From: Comamonas resistens
Lineage (GTDB): Bacteria > Pseudomonadota > Gammaproteobacteria > Burkholderiales > Burkholderiaceae_C
Reading direction: 5' to 3'
DNA: 64,000 nucleotides
Assembly (NCBI RefSeq): GCF_030064165.1
Contig: NZ_CP125947.1
Location: 3,038,001-3,102,000, forward strand
Of the stretch, positions 33,739 to 43,848 are shown in pieces; positions within the stretch are counted from its first letter, which is position 1, and the number at the start of each line of letters is the position of its first letter. Below the pieces are notes generated by a model. That model searched no databases and was not told the DNA's origin. It saw only the letters and a list, made by a program, of their open reading frames with translations. The position numbers and the translations under genes are program-made.

Positions 33739-34131
33739 CTATGCGGACTTGGGCAGATAGACCTCTTTCCAGAGGCTCACCTTTTCGGTTGCGTCAAAGC
33801 GCATCAGCAGCATCGCAACAAAGGACTCGCGCTCACCGTTCAGGCGCTCTATCTGCACCGCCATATCGAATACCACGGATTCTTCGTCGGCAATGGTATG
33901 GAGCACCTGGTACTCGATGCCTGCCATGGCGGTTTTCATGCCATTGAGGAATTCCAGGTACAACGCGAGATTCGCCTGATAGTGGCGGCCATTGGGCTGC
34001 ACCACAAAATTCGCGCCGAAACACTGAGCAACCAGCTCCTGCGTCAGCTGGCTGTCGTGCCTCAGGTACTTGCGGTTCCAGCCCAGCACTGCATGGGCCA
34101 GTTCAGTATTCCGGGCTCTTTGTGTAGTCAT
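33739..34131 (-). CDS. NTF2-like / SnoaL-fold small protein
   Basis: A 130-residue cytosolic protein with the alternating helix and strand pattern of the NTF2-like fold: an N-terminal helix, NGRHYQANLALYLEFLNGMKTAM, VLHTIADEESVVFDMAVQIERLNGE and a final VSLWKEVYLP strand. No catalytic motif is clear. Members act as small-molecule isomerases, hydratases or binding proteins. A 77-bp gap separates its start from the stop of the acyl-CoA dehydrogenase gene upstream. Function unknown. Confidence 0.7.
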   Translation of the reverse strand: MTTQRARNTELAHAVLGWNRKYLRHDSQLTQELVAQCFGANFVVQPNGRHYQANLALYLEFLNGMKTAMAGIEYQVLHTIADEESVVFDMAVQIERLNGERESFVAMLLMRFDATEKVSLWKEVYLPKSA

Positions 34132-34208
34132 GAAACGATAGTAAGGCCAAGCCAGCCACCGCTGGCGGCAAGCCTGTCTTCCAAGCGATTTTTGACCGGT
34201 GCCTCAGA

Positions 34209-36053
34209 TCAGAAAGCTTCCTCTTCCAGATTCGCGCAGGTCATATCGCGTGACTTGACCACCTGCAGCCACGCGCCAATCCTGGGCAGTTCATAGTGAA
34301 AGAAATAGCGCTGCGCGGCCATGCTGCCACGATGGGCGGCAATGGCCAGGTCGGCATCCTTGGCCAGCACGGCCAGCCCCACATCGAGCCAGATCCAGGC
34401 CAGCACCACATGGCCGAAGGCCTGCATATAGGGCACGGCATTGGCCAGCGCTTCTTGCGGGTTGCCCGTGGCCCATGCCGACTTGGTCGCGCCCCCCACT
34501 TCTGCCAGTGCCCGCGCCAGCTGGTTGGCATAGCAAGCCAGCTGCTGACGCTGCAAGGCCATCTGAATGGTGGTGTTGATACGCGTAGCCAGCAGTTGCA
34601 GGCCGTTGCCGCCCTCCATGATGACCTTGCGGCCCAGCAGGTCCATGGCCTGGATACCGTGCGTGCCCTCGTGAATCATGTTCAGGCGGTTGTCGCGCCA
34701 GTACTGCTCGACCGGGAAGTCACGCGTATAGCCATAGCCGCCATGAATCTGGATGGCCAGCGAGTTGGCTTCCAGGCAGAACTCGCTGGGCCAGCTCTTG
34801 GCAATCGGAGTCAGCACCTCCAGCAGCAGCCTGGCATCCGCTGCTTCCTGCGCGGAGCCTGTGTGCTGCTCGTCAACCAGACGGGCGCAGAACAGGTTGA
34901 GTGCCAGCGCACCCTCGCAATAGGCTTTTTGTGCCAGCAGCATGCGCTTGACATCGGCGTGTTCGATGATGCGCGACTGGGGCCTGCTCGCATCCTTGCC
35001 GCCCGAACCTGGCCCTCCTTGAACTGGCCTGCCCTGCGGACGGTTTTGCGCATATTCGAGGCTGGCCAGATAGCCGGCCATGCCCAGCATGGTGGCAGCC
35101 GTGCCGATGGAGATGCGCGCCTCGTTCATCATGTGGAACATGCATTTGAGGCCCTCACCGGGTTTGCCCACCAGATAGCCTATCGCTCCGGAGGCGCCTC
35201 GCACCGGATATTTGCCTTCACCAAAGTTGAGCAAGGTATTGGTCGTGCCGCGCCAGCCCAGCTTGTGGTTCAGACCCGCCAGCGCCACATCGTTGCGCTC
35301 GCCCGTCAAGCGACCTTCGGTATCGACCAGCTTCTTGGGCACGATGAACAGCGATATGCCCTTGACTCCGGGCACGGGCTTGCCATCGGGTCCGGGAATC
35401 TTGGCCAGCACCAGATGCACGATGTTCTCGGTCAGCTCATGGTCGCCCGAGCTGATCCACATCTTGTTGCCCTTGAGACGGTAGCGTGGCCCCAGGGCCT
35501 CGCTTTCGAAATCCGCGCCATCGGGCTCGGCGCGCGTGGCGATGTCGGACAGCGACGAACCCGCCTGCGGCTCCGACAGCGCCATGGTGCCAGCCCAGCG
35601 GCCGTTGAATTCATTGGCCGCAAAGACCTGTTTCTGCATCTCCGTGCCATGGGCCATGATGGCGTTGGCATTGCCGCTGGTCAGCATGTTCGAGCCAATG
35701 CTGATCGAGGCCGCCGCAAAGAAACAGTTGGCTGCCGCCTCCACCGTATAGGGCAGCTGCATGCCGCCCATTTCATAGTCCTGCGCAGCACTGAGCATGC
35801 CCGACTCGGCATAGGCTTCGCGGGCTTCATAGGTGCACTGGGGCAGTATGACTTTTTCACCGTCGAACTGCGGCTCCTGCAGGTCCACCGTGCGGTTGAA
35901 GGGTGCGTACTTCTCGCGTGCGATGCGCTCGCAGGTGTCCATCACCGCATCGAAAGTGCTGCGTGAATGATCGGCAAAACGGGGACGGCTGGCCAGGCTC
36001 TCGGCCTGCAGCCAGTCGTAGAGCAGAAAGTCAATGGTGGAACGCAGGCGCAT
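34209..36053 (-). CDS. Acyl-CoA dehydrogenase, long (about 600-residue) FadE-type
   Basis: A 614-residue flavoenzyme performing the first, FAD-dependent step of beta-oxidation. Visible are the FAD/substrate region MALSEPQAGSSLSDIATRA (about 165-183), KMWISSGDHE, IHGGYGYTRDFPVEQYWRD near 450 and the catalytic glutamate in MIHEGTHGIQAMDLLG. A C-terminal helical extension of about 100 residues follows, as in the large ACAD subgroup. I start at the ATG at 36053 because GGGA lies six bases upstream; an ATG four codons earlier has none. The thiolase gene upstream is co-directional but separated by a terminator. Confidence 0.9.
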   Translation of the reverse strand: MRLRSTIDFLLYDWLQAESLASRPRFADHSRSTFDAVMDTCERIAREKYAPFNRTVDLQEPQFDGEKVILPQCTYEAREAYAESGMLSAAQDYEMGGMQLPYTVEAAANCFFAAASISIGSNMLTSGNANAIMAHGTEMQKQVFAANEFNGRWAGTMALSEPQAGSSLSDIATRAEPDGADFESEALGPRYRLKGNKMWISSGDHELTENIVHLVLAKIPGPDGKPVPGVKGISLFIVPKKLVDTEGRLTGERNDVALAGLNHKLGWRGTTNTLLNFGEGKYPVRGASGAIGYLVGKPGEGLKCMFHMMNEARISIGTAATMLGMAGYLASLEYAQNRPQGRPVQGGPGSGGKDASRPQSRIIEHADVKRMLLAQKAYCEGALALNLFCARLVDEQHTGSAQEAADARLLLEVLTPIAKSWPSEFCLEANSLAIQIHGGYGYTRDFPVEQYWRDNRLNMIHEGTHGIQAMDLLGRKVIMEGGNGLQLLATRINTTIQMALQRQQLACYANQLARALAEVGGATKSAWATGNPQEALANAVPYMQAFGHVVLAWIWLDVGLAVLAKDADLAIAAHRGSMAAQRYFFHYELPRIGAWLQVVKSRDMTCANLEEEAF

Positions 36054-36133
36054 ATTGAATCCCATTAAAAACCGCCTCAAGCCCTTTATTGGAAAGCGCT
36101 TTCAGCTATCAAAATCTTCTTCCACAGATAAAT

Positions 36134-36168
36134 AAAAAGCCGCCTCCCGGCCGGGACTGCGGCTTTTT
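36134..36168. terminator. Terminator after the thiolase gene
   Basis: AAAAAGCCGC (36134-36143) and GCGGCTTTTT (36159-36168): a 10-bp stem with A/T-run ends that works in both directions. It lies 12 bp past the thiolase stop on the minus strand and separates that gene from the acyl-CoA dehydrogenase. Confidence 0.9.
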
Positions 36169-36179
36169 GCATGCTGCGC

Positions 36180-37355
36180 TTACAGAACCTCAAAAATACC
36201 CGCTGCACCCATGCCGCCGCCTATGCACATGGTCACGCAGACGCGCTTGGCACCGCGGCGCTTGCCCTCGATCAGCGCATGACCGGTCAGGCGCTGACCG
36301 GAGACGCCATAGGGGTGGCCCAGCGCAATGGCGCCGCCATTGACATTGAGCCGCTCGGCGGGGATGCCCAGCTTGTCGCGGCAATAGATGACCTGCACGG
36401 CAAAGGCTTCGTTGAGCTCCCACAGATCGATGTCGTTGATGGACAGGCCCAGCTTCTTGAGTACCTTCGGGATAGCGTAGATGGGGCCGATACCCATTTC
36501 ATCGGGCTCGCAGCCTGCGACGGCAAAGCCCAGGAAACGGCCCAGGGGCTTGAGACCCTTGCGCGAGGCATATTCTTCGCTGACCACGGCGCAGGCGCCC
36601 GCACCGTCGGAGAACTGGCTGGCATTGCCGGCCGTGATCACACCTCCGGGCAGCGCGCTGCGCAGGCCGCTGATGCCTTCCTTGGTCGTGCCCTCGCGGA
36701 TGCCCTCGTCCTTGGCCGCCAGCACCTCCTTGGTGATCAGACCGCGGACCTTGTCGGCCACGCCCATCACCGTCTTCATGGGAGCGATTTCGGCGTCGAA
36801 CAGGCCTGCTGCCTGGGCGGCAGCGGCTTTTTGCTGGCTGGCTGCGCCGTACTCATCCTGGGCATCGCGGCTGATGTTGTAGCGCTTGGCGACCTGTTCG
36901 GCCGTCTGCAGCATGCTCCAGTACACCTCGGGCTTCATGGCCGTGAGTTCGGGGTCGAAAGCCATGTGCGAGTTCAGGTGCGGCTGCACGCAGGAGATGC
37001 TCTCCAGACCACCGGCCACCAGCACATCGTTTTCGCCGGCGATGATGCGCTGGGCCGCCAGCGCAATCGCCTGCAGGCCCGAGGAGCAGAAGCGGTTGAT
37101 GGTCAGGCCCGAGGTCGTCACAGGCAGGCCGGCACGTACGGCAATCAGGCGCGCCACATTGCCGCCGGTCGTGCCTTCGGGCAGCGACATGCCCATGATC
37201 ACGTCCTCGACCTCGGCACCCTCGATGCCGGCACGCTCCACGGCAGCCTTGACCGCGTGGGCACCCATGGTGGGGCCGTATGTCATGTTGAAAGCGCCCT
37301 TCCAGCTCTTGGTCAGCGGGGTGCGCGCGGTAGAAACAATCACTGCGGATGTCAT
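36180..37355 (-). CDS. Acetyl-CoA C-acyltransferase (thiolase)
   Basis: A 391-residue thiolase. Nucleophilic cysteine in [14 protein letters not shown] at about residue 90, the NEAF motif at about 344, [10 protein letters not shown] with the catalytic histidine near 353-358, and the second cysteine in [13 protein letters not shown] at the C-terminus. The PYGVSG form (Y for I/F) is typical of FadA-like proteobacterial enzymes. It cleaves 3-ketoacyl-CoA in beta-oxidation. The start at 37355 has AGGACA upstream. It follows the FadB-like gene at 39616-37517, so both form an oxidation module; a palindromic repeat lies between them. Confidence 0.93.
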   Translation of the reverse strand: MTSAVIVSTARTPLTKSWKGAFNMTYGPTMGAHAVKAAVERAGIEGAEVEDVIMGMSLPEGTTGGNVARLIAVRAGLPVTTSGLTINRFCSSGLQAIALAAQRIIAGENDVLVAGGLESISCVQPHLNSHMAFDPELTAMKPEVYWSMLQTAEQVAKRYNISRDAQDEYGAASQQKAAAAQAAGLFDAEIAPMKTVMGVADKVRGLITKEVLAAKDEGIREGTTKEGISGLRSALPGGVITAGNASQFSDGAGACAVVSEEYASRKGLKPLGRFLGFAVAGCEPDEMGIGPIYAIPKVLKKLGLSINDIDLWELNEAFAVQVIYCRDKLGIPAERLNVNGGAIALGHPYGVSGQRLTGHALIEGKRRGAKRVCVTMCIGGGMGAAGIFEVL

Positions 37356-37428
37356 GTTCTGTCCTTTGATTCTGGGTATTGCTTGGCAAACCGCCATTCA
37401 CACAGGCCAGCAAATCGAAGATTTGCGT

Positions 37429-37498
37429 TTGAGACTAGGCGCCGGGCCGCGCTGGGCGAAGCCGTAGGCAGTACGAGTAGTACGCAACGGCGTCTCAA
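37429..37498. repeat. Inverted-repeat element between the thiolase and FadB-like genes
   Basis: TTGAGAC (37429-37435) and GTCTCAA (37492-37498) bound a 70-bp segment that contains GGCGCCGGGCC and GTACGAGTAGTAC. It lies in the 161-bp gap on the shared transcript. Its form suggests a mobile or REP-like repeat, but only one copy is in this window. Confidence 0.5.
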
Positions 37499-37516
37499 GG
37501 TCTGTGTGCATGGCGC

Positions 37517-39616
37517 TTAGCTGAACTGCTTTCCTTCCGCGGCCAGCTTGGCCAGCAGCGGCGCGGGTTGCCAGAACTTGGCATCGTCATTGGGGTTCTG
37601 GGCAAAGCGGCCCATGGCCTGCACCACATTGAACAGGCCCACTTCGCCCGCGTAATGCATGGGGCCGCCGCGCCACAGCGGAAAGCCGTAACCGGTCAGA
37701 TAGACCATGTCGATATCGCCGGACTTGCCGGCAATGCCGTCCTCCAGAATATGCGCACCTTCGTTGACCAGCGCATAGACCAGGCGCTGCACGATTTCCT
37801 CGTCGGAGATCTTGCGTGGCGTGACGCCGATGGCCTTGCGGTGCTCGTCGATCATCTTGGCCACCACATCCGAAGGGATGGCATCGCGCTTGCCGGGCAC
37901 ATAGTCGTACCAGCCGGCGCCGGTCTTCTGGCCGTAGCGGCCCAGTTCGCACAGGCGGTCGGCACTGGCGCTGTACTTCATGTCGGGTTTCTCGACATAG
38001 CGGCGCTTGCGGATCGCCCAGCCGATGTCGTTGCCCGCCAGATCGCCCATGCGAAACGGCCCCATGGCAAAGCCGAACTTCTCGATGGCCTTGTCCACCT
38101 GCTGGGGCGATGCGCCTTCGTCCAGCAGGAAACCGGCCTGGCGCGAGTACTGCTCGATCATGCGGTTGCCGATGAAACCATCGCAGACGCCGGAGACCAC
38201 GGCCGTCTTCTTGATCTTCTTGGCTATCTTCATCACCGTGGCCAGCACATCCTTGGCCGTGGCCTTGCCGCGCACCACTTCCAGCAGCTTCATCACATTG
38301 GCGGGGCTGAAGAAGTGCATGCCCACCACGTCCTGTGGACGCTTGGTGAAGGCCGCGATCTTGTCCACATCCAGGGTCGAGGTGTTGGACGCCAGGATGG
38401 CGCCCTGCTTGGCCACTTCGTCGAGCTGCTTGAACACCTGCTCCTTGACACCCAGCTCCTCGAACACGGCTTCGATGATGAGGTCGGCGTTCTTCAGATC
38501 GCCATAGTTGAGCGTGGTGCTGAGCAGCGCCATGCGCTGATCGTATTTTTCCTGGCTCAGCTTGCCCTTTTTGACCTGGGCTTCGTAGTTCTTGCGGATG
38601 GTGGCCACGCCGCGATCCAGCGCTTCCTGCTTGGTCTCCAGAATCGTGACGGGAATACCGGCGTTGAGGAAGTTCATGGAGATGCCGCCGCCCATGGTGC
38701 CGGCACCGATCACGCCCACGGTCTTGATATCACGCACGGGCGTATCGCCGGGAACGTCCGCGATCTTTGATGCCGCACGCTCGGCCATGAACAGATGGCG
38801 CAGCGAACGCGACTCGGGCGTCATCATCAGCTGCATGAAGGCTTCGCGCTCGGCAGCCATGCCATCGTCGAACTTCCTGGTGGTAGCGGTCTTAACGGCT
38901 TCCACGCAGCGCAGCGGTGCGGGGAAGTTCTTGGACATGCCTTGCACCATGGTCTGGGCAAACTGGAAGTAAGCCTCGCCCTGAGGGTGCTTGCATGGCA
39001 GATCCCGCACGCGCTGCAGCGGCCTGACATCGGCCACCTCCAGCGCATAGGCCTTGGCTTCAGCCAGCAGGTTTTCGGCCGACGACGCCATCTTGGTGAA
39101 CAGCTTCTGGCCGGGAATCATGGCCAGCATCTCGCTTTGGACGGCTTCGCCGCTGACGATCATGTTGAGCGCAGGCTCCACACCCAGAACACGCGGCAGG
39201 CGTTGGGTACCGCCAGCGCCGGGCAGCAGGCCCAGCTTGACCTCGGGCAGGGCCACGGCCGTGCCGGGCGCCGCGATGCGGTAGTGGCAGCCCAGCGCCA
39301 GCTCCAGCCCTCCGCCCATGCACACCGTGTGGATGGCGGCGATCAAGGGCTTGGTGGACTGATCCAGCTGCTGAATGACCGAAATCAGATGTGGCTCACG
39401 GTAGGCATCTTCCTTGCCGAACTCGGTGATGTCGGCCCCGCCCGAGAAAGCCTTGCCGGCCCCCGTGATGACGATGGCCTTGACCGAAGCATCGGCCAAC
39501 GCCTGATTCAGGCCGTCGACAATGCCGCGGCGCGTGGACAACCCCAGGCCGTTGACCGGCGGGTTGTTCAATGTAATGACGGCAACTGCGCCATCTACCT
39601 TGTATTCAGCAGTCAT
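37517..39616 (-). CDS. FadB/FadJ-like bifunctional enoyl-CoA hydratase / 3-hydroxyacyl-CoA dehydrogenase
   Basis: A 699-residue fusion. The N-terminal crotonase domain (about 1-190) has [15 protein letters not shown] and [14 protein letters not shown] with both catalytic glutamates. The NAD-binding domain begins near 297 with [21 protein letters not shown], and the catalytic His is in [19 protein letters not shown]-terminal helical domain completes it. It hydrates and then oxidises acyl-CoA in beta-oxidation. The size fits short-form FadJ-type multifunctional enzymes. The thiolase and acyl-CoA dehydrogenase downstream supply the other steps; no acyl-CoA ligase is linked directly. Confidence 0.93.
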   Translation of the reverse strand: MTAEYKVDGAVAVITLNNPPVNGLGLSTRRGIVDGLNQALADASVKAIVITGAGKAFSGGADITEFGKEDAYREPHLISVIQQLDQSTKPLIAAIHTVCMGGGLELALGCHYRIAAPGTAVALPEVKLGLLPGAGGTQRLPRVLGVEPALNMIVSGEAVQSEMLAMIPGQKLFTKMASSAENLLAEAKAYALEVADVRPLQRVRDLPCKHPQGEAYFQFAQTMVQGMSKNFPAPLRCVEAVKTATTRKFDDGMAAEREAFMQLMMTPESRSLRHLFMAERAASKIADVPGDTPVRDIKTVGVIGAGTMGGGISMNFLNAGIPVTILETKQEALDRGVATIRKNYEAQVKKGKLSQEKYDQRMALLSTTLNYGDLKNADLIIEAVFEELGVKEQVFKQLDEVAKQGAILASNTSTLDVDKIAAFTKRPQDVVGMHFFSPANVMKLLEVVRGKATAKDVLATVMKIAKKIKKTAVVSGVCDGFIGNRMIEQYSRQAGFLLDEGASPQQVDKAIEKFGFAMGPFRMGDLAGNDIGWAIRKRRYVEKPDMKYSASADRLCELGRYGQKTGAGWYDYVPGKRDAIPSDVVAKMIDEHRKAIGVTPRKISDEEIVQRLVYALVNEGAHILEDGIAGKSGDIDMVYLTGYGFPLWRGGPMHYAGEVGLFNVVQAMGRFAQNPNDDAKFWQPAPLLAKLAAEGKQFS

Positions 39617-39740
39617 GCTGTTGTCCCCTGTTCGATGATGAGAAAAGAACGGTCGTGCGTTTTTTATTTTCTGGATTTTGCTGCATTGCGCAACTGCGGT
39701 TTGTCCTCAATGGGACAGCTCCTGCTCCGGTTCGAGGCGG

Positions 39741-40436
39741 CTAGACCTCCAGCCACTCCTTGCGAACTTTCTCGTTGGCCCTGAGGCCATCGGGCGTACC
39801 GTCAAAAACGATACGTCCATGGCCCATGACCAGCGCCCGGTCCGAGATATTCATGGCGATGGTGAGCTTTTGCTCGATCAGCAGCACGGACACGCCGCGC
39901 TCCTTGATCTTCTTCAGGTACTCGCCCACCAGTTCCACGATCTTGGGCGCCAAGCCCTCGGTAGGCTCGTCGATGATGATGAGATCCGGGTCGCCCATCA
40001 GCGTGCGGCACAGAGTCAGCATCTGTTGCTCGCCCCCAGACATCACGCCGGCCTCGGTGTGCTGGCGCTCCTTGAGGCGCGGAAACATCGCGTACATATC
40101 GTCAAAGCCCCAGCGGCTGCCCCTGCCATTGCCCTTTTGCCCCAGCAGCAGGTTCTGGTGCACCGTCAGGTTGGGAAACACATCACGGCTTTCCGGCACA
40201 TAGCCAATGCCCAGATGGGCGACTTCATAGGCCTTCCTGCCGCGCAGGTTCTGATTCTTCCAGCCCAGCCCGCCTTCCCAGTGCACCAGGCCCATGATGG
40301 CCTTGGCCGTGGTGGAACGGCCCGAGCCATTGCGTCCCAGCAGCGCCACGATCTCGCCCTGATTGACCTCGAAATCCACACCATGCAGCACATGGCTTTT
40401 GCCGTAGTAGGCATGCAAATCATTGATCTTCAACAT
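39741..40436 (-). CDS. livF: LivF-type ABC ATP-binding protein with Arg in the Walker A lysine position
   Basis: A 231-residue ATPase of the branched-chain amino-acid family. Walker A reads GRNGSGRST: the invariant lysine codon is CGT (Arg). Signature MSGGEQQMLTLCRTL, Walker B LIIIDEPTEGLAP and LLIEQKL at the switch (Gln/Glu replacing His is normal for LivF) are intact. I start at ATG 40436 (MLKINDLHAYYG); an in-frame TTG nine codons upstream is less likely. It is the last gene of the six-gene importer, separated from livG by a G/C-run repeat. The substitution would be expected to lower ATP binding, unless compensated. Confidence 0.88.
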   Translation of the reverse strand: MLKINDLHAYYGKSHVLHGVDFEVNQGEIVALLGRNGSGRSTTAKAIMGLVHWEGGLGWKNQNLRGRKAYEVAHLGIGYVPESRDVFPNLTVHQNLLLGQKGNGRGSRWGFDDMYAMFPRLKERQHTEAGVMSGGEQQMLTLCRTLMGDPDLIIIDEPTEGLAPKIVELVGEYLKKIKERGVSVLLIEQKLTIAMNISDRALVMGHGRIVFDGTPDGLRANEKVRKEWLEV

Positions 40437-40503
40437 CTGCAGCTGTCCTCTCAGATTTTCCAAAGGCTTAAAACCTCAAAACATGCTTGCCCCATGTCAG
40501 TGA

Positions 40504-40606
40504 CAGCAAGCAAGGGCCTGGGCCGGCCGCGCCGCCCCGCAGCGAGGCTGTCGTCCCCTTCCCGTAGAGAGAGGGGGAAGCGACGCAGCCGCTCAGGGGG
40601 AGCAAC
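40504..40606. repeat. G/C-run intergenic repeat (copy 3 of 4)
   Basis: GTCCCCTTCCCG and AGAGGGGGAAG arms end in CTCAGGGGGAGC, nearly the same as the copy at 9083-9172. It lies between livG and livF and would form a hairpin in their mRNA, possibly tuning relative expression. Confidence 0.7.
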
Positions 40607-40607
40607 A

Positions 40608-41444
40608 TCAGTGCCCGCCGGCCTGTTGTTCGGCAACGGAGGAACCAAGATAGGCCTCCTGCACCCGCGCATTGGCACGTACGGCCTCCGGCGTGTCAAA
40701 AGCGATCACCTCACCATAGACCACCACGGCAATCTTGTCGGCCAGGCCGAAGACCACGCCCATGTCGTGCTCCACGGTCAGCAGCGTCTTGCCTTCCGTG
40801 ACCTTTTTGATGAGCTGGATGAAGTGCGCGGTTTCGCTGTTGCTCATGCCGGCCGTGGGTTCGTCCAGCAGGATGACGCTGGCGCCGCCGCCGATGGTGA
40901 TGCCTATCTCCAGCGCGCGCTGCTCGGCATAGGTCAGGTTCACGGCTAGCGTGTCGCGCTTGCGATGCAGGCCTATCATCTCCATCAGTTCCTCGGTGCG
41001 CGCGTTGGCGTCGTGCAGATTGGAGAGAAAACGCCAGAAGCTGTAGCGGTAGCCGAGGCTCCAGAGCACGCCGCAGCGCAGGTTTTCAAACACCGAAAGC
41101 TTGGGAAAGATGTTGGTGATCTGAAAGCTGCGCGACAGCCCCATGCGATTGATCTCGAACGGCTTTTTGCCATCGATGCGCTCGCCGTGCAGCAGCACCT
41201 CGCCACTGGAGGGGGCGAAACGACCGCTGATCAGATTGAACAAGGTGCTCTTGCCCGCACCATTGGGGCCGATGATGGCAATGCGCTCGCCCGCATTCAC
41301 GGCCAGTTGCGCACCCCGGATGATTTCGCTCTTGCCGAAGCTCTTGCGCAGATCACGCAGCTCCAGGGCGTAGGGCTGCCCCTGCTTCCGAGCCGCATGA
41401 GGGGCGGCCATTGCCGCCGCTTGTTGAATGGCAACGCTGCTCAT
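40608..41444 (-). CDS. livG: LivG-type ABC ATP-binding protein
   Basis: A 278-residue ATPase with Walker A GPNGAGKST (about residue 60), a LivG-type FQITNIFPKLSVFENL Q-loop, signature LTYAEQRALEIG, Walker B VILLDEPTAGMSN and switch LLTVEHDMG. About 25 extra residues precede the domain. Start 41444 lies 3 bp after the livM stop. With LivF it powers the LivH/LivM channel. Confidence 0.92.
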   Translation of the reverse strand: MSSVAIQQAAAMAAPHAARKQGQPYALELRDLRKSFGKSEIIRGAQLAVNAGERIAIIGPNGAGKSTLFNLISGRFAPSSGEVLLHGERIDGKKPFEINRMGLSRSFQITNIFPKLSVFENLRCGVLWSLGYRYSFWRFLSNLHDANARTEELMEMIGLHRKRDTLAVNLTYAEQRALEIGITIGGGASVILLDEPTAGMSNSETAHFIQLIKKVTEGKTLLTVEHDMGVVFGLADKIAVVVYGEVIAFDTPEAVRANARVQEAYLGSSVAEQQAGGH

Positions 41445-41447
41445 GGC

Positions 41448-42785
41448 TCAAGCCTCCCTTTTCTTGACCGTCTCTTCTATCACTTCCTGAATCTGACTCC
41501 AGCGACGCGCTGTCACGCGCCTGGCCACTTCCAGCAGCCCCAGCCCCACCACCAGCACCACGATGGCCACCGTCCAGGTCGCCGCCGCGCCGGTGTCCAG
41601 CTGCGTGCCCATGAAGGACACGTTCGCACCCATTGCCGCATTGAGCTGCAGGTGATAGATCATCTCGATCAGCGCGGCCGCGCCCAGGATCGTCACGATG
41701 GCCGCCACCAGCACACCCAGATAGGGCTTGAGCAGGCGCTTGAAATGCCCGAACTTGGCCACGCGCAGATTCATCATGATGATGCTGGCCACGCCGCCGG
41801 GCGCATACATGACCATGAGCAAAAAAACCAGGCCCAGATACAGTAGCCAGGCCTTGGTCAGCTCTGACAGCAGCACCGAAGCCAGCACCAGCAGCACGGC
41901 GCCGATGATGGGGCCAAAGAAGAAAGTCGCCCCGCCCAGGAAGGTGAACAGCAGATAGCCGCCCGAGCGCACCACGCTGACGCTGTCCATGGCCGTGATG
42001 ATCTCGAAATTGATGGCCGTCAGGCCACCGCCGATGCCGGCAAAAAAGCCCGCGATGATGAAGGCGAAATAGCGCACGCGCTGGGTGTTGTAGCCCACGA
42101 ACTCCACGCGCTCGGGGTTGTCGCGCACGGCGTTCAGCATGCGTCCCAGTGGCGTGCCCGTGAAGGCAAACATGGCAGCCGTGCAGATGAAGCAGTACAC
42201 GGCAATCAGGTAGTACACCTGCAGGCCCGAGCCGAAATCCAGGCCGAAGAACTTGCCGTAGACCCGGTCGGTGGTGATGCCGCCCTCGCCCCCGAAGAAC
42301 TCGGGAAACATCAGCGCCATGGAAGCCACGAGTTCACCCAGGCCCATGGTGATCATGGCAAAGGTGGTGCCGGACTTCTTGGTCGTCACATAGCCAAACA
42401 GCGCGGCAAAGAACATGCCGGCCAGCCCGCCCACGATGGGGATCAGCACCAGCGGAATGGGCAGCTCGCCAGCGCCGGCCTTGTTCATGGCGTGAATCGC
42501 CAGGAAAGAGCCCAGGCCGGTGTAGACCGCATGGCCGAAGCTCAGCATGCCGCCCTGTCCCAGCAGCATGTTGTACGACAGGCAGATGATGATCAGATAG
42601 CCGATCTGGCTGAGCATGGTCAGCGCCAGCGAACTGGTGAAGATCAGCGGCGCCACGATCAGCGCCAGAGCGAACAGACCCCAGGTCAGGATGCGGCCCA
42701 TGTTCAGCGGCTTGAAGCGGTAATGCGCCTGCGCAGGCTGCCTAGCAGCGGCAGAATTGATGCTTGTTTTTGTCATGGAATTCAT
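41448..42785 (-). CDS. livM: LivM-type branched-chain ABC permease
   Basis: A 445-residue inner-membrane permease with about ten helices. The LivM core starts near 60 with YLIIICLSYNMLLGQGGMLSFGHAVY, includes the GRMLNAVRDNPERVEFVGYN loop (coupling region) and TFLGGATFFFGPIIGA. The C-terminus is about 90 residues longer than usual LivM and has two further hydrophobic segments. Start 42785 is 3 bp after the livH stop; an ATG three codons on is also possible. Forms the channel with LivH. Confidence 0.92.
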   Translation of the reverse strand: MNSMTKTSINSAAARQPAQAHYRFKPLNMGRILTWGLFALALIVAPLIFTSSLALTMLSQIGYLIIICLSYNMLLGQGGMLSFGHAVYTGLGSFLAIHAMNKAGAGELPIPLVLIPIVGGLAGMFFAALFGYVTTKKSGTTFAMITMGLGELVASMALMFPEFFGGEGGITTDRVYGKFFGLDFGSGLQVYYLIAVYCFICTAAMFAFTGTPLGRMLNAVRDNPERVEFVGYNTQRVRYFAFIIAGFFAGIGGGLTAINFEIITAMDSVSVVRSGGYLLFTFLGGATFFFGPIIGAVLLVLASVLLSELTKAWLLYLGLVFLLMVMYAPGGVASIIMMNLRVAKFGHFKRLLKPYLGVLVAAIVTILGAAALIEMIYHLQLNAAMGANVSFMGTQLDTGAAATWTVAIVVLVVGLGLLEVARRVTARRWSQIQEVIEETVKKREA

Positions 42786-42788
42786 GGC

Positions 42789-43742
42789 TCAGTCCCCTCG
42801 AGTGCCCAGCAAGCCCTTGGGGCGGAAAATCAGAATCAGCACCAGAAACAGGTACGGCAAGATGGGGGCAACCTGCGACACCGTCAGGCGCAGCACCGGC
42901 CAGCCAAAGGTGGACTCATTGACCTGATGCCCCATGGAAGCCAGCGCGCTGGCCATGGACCAGTCGATGGCCACGGCAAAGGTCTGCACCACGCCGATCA
43001 GCAGCGAAGCCACAAAAGCCCCGACCAGCGAACCCATGCCGCCCACGACGACGACCACAAAGATGATGGAGCCCACGGACGCCGCCATCGCCGGCTCGGT
43101 CACATAGGTGTTGCCACCGATCACGCCGGCCAGCCCTGCCAGCGCGCAGCCGCCACCGAAGACCAGCATGAACACGCGCGGCACGTTGTGCCCCAGCGCC
43201 TCCACCATCTCGGGGTTCTTGAGCGCGGCCTGGATCACCAGCCCGATGCGGGTACGCGTCAGCAGCAGCCACACGGCAACCAGCATCAGCAGCGCCACCA
43301 GCATCACAAAGGAGCGCGACTTGGGGAACTGCGTACCGTACAGCGTGAACAGCGGCCCCTGAAGCGACGGTGGCAGCGCATAAGGCACGGTACCTCGGCC
43401 CCAGACCAGTTGCACGACCTCCAGAATCAGATAGGACAGGCCGAAGGTGATCAGCAGCTCGGGCACATGGCCGTACTTGTGCACGCGGCGCAGGCTGTAG
43501 CGCTCGAACAGCGCGCCCAGCACGCCCACCAGCACAGGACAGATGAACAATGCGGGCCAGAAACCGATGATGCCGCTGAGCGTATAGGCGAAGTACGCGC
43601 CCAGCATGTAGAAGCTGGTGTGCGCAAAATTCAGCACACCCATCATGCTGAAGATCAGCGTCAGCCCCGAGCTGAGCATGAACAGCAGCAGCCCGTAGCT
43701 CACGCCGTTGAGCAGCGATATGGTGAAAAATTCAGGCGTCAT
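42789..43742 (-). CDS. livH: LivH-type branched-chain ABC permease
   Basis: A 317-residue inner-membrane permease. The N-terminus SLLNGVSYGLLLFMLSSGLTLIFSMMGVLNFAHTSFYMLGAYF is the classic LivH opening, and ALKNPEMVEALGHNVPRVFM is the coupling loop near residue 180; VVVVGGMGSLVGAFVASLLIG follows. Forms a dimer channel with LivM. It begins 106 bp after the stop of the first binding-protein gene. Confidence 0.93.
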   Translation of the reverse strand: MTPEFFTISLLNGVSYGLLLFMLSSGLTLIFSMMGVLNFAHTSFYMLGAYFAYTLSGIIGFWPALFICPVLVGVLGALFERYSLRRVHKYGHVPELLITFGLSYLILEVVQLVWGRGTVPYALPPSLQGPLFTLYGTQFPKSRSFVMLVALLMLVAVWLLLTRTRIGLVIQAALKNPEMVEALGHNVPRVFMLVFGGGCALAGLAGVIGGNTYVTEPAMAASVGSIIFVVVVVGGMGSLVGAFVASLLIGVVQTFAVAIDWSMASALASMGHQVNESTFGWPVLRLTVSQVAPILPYLFLVLILIFRPKGLLGTRGD

Positions 43743-43848
43743 TGACAGGCCTTGCTTTGGAGAAGATGAAAGAAAACGGCTGAAGCGCGCAGCTTGTTGT
43801 CGTGTTTATGGGCCTGCGCCGCAGCCTTCACAGCGGTAGCTTCCCGGC

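Noticed and set aside
42492..43745. Long plus-strand open frame opposite livM/livH
   Set aside because: It is rich in His/Gln/Arg, as expected of an antisense shadow of GC-rich membrane-protein genes; no homology or start signal.
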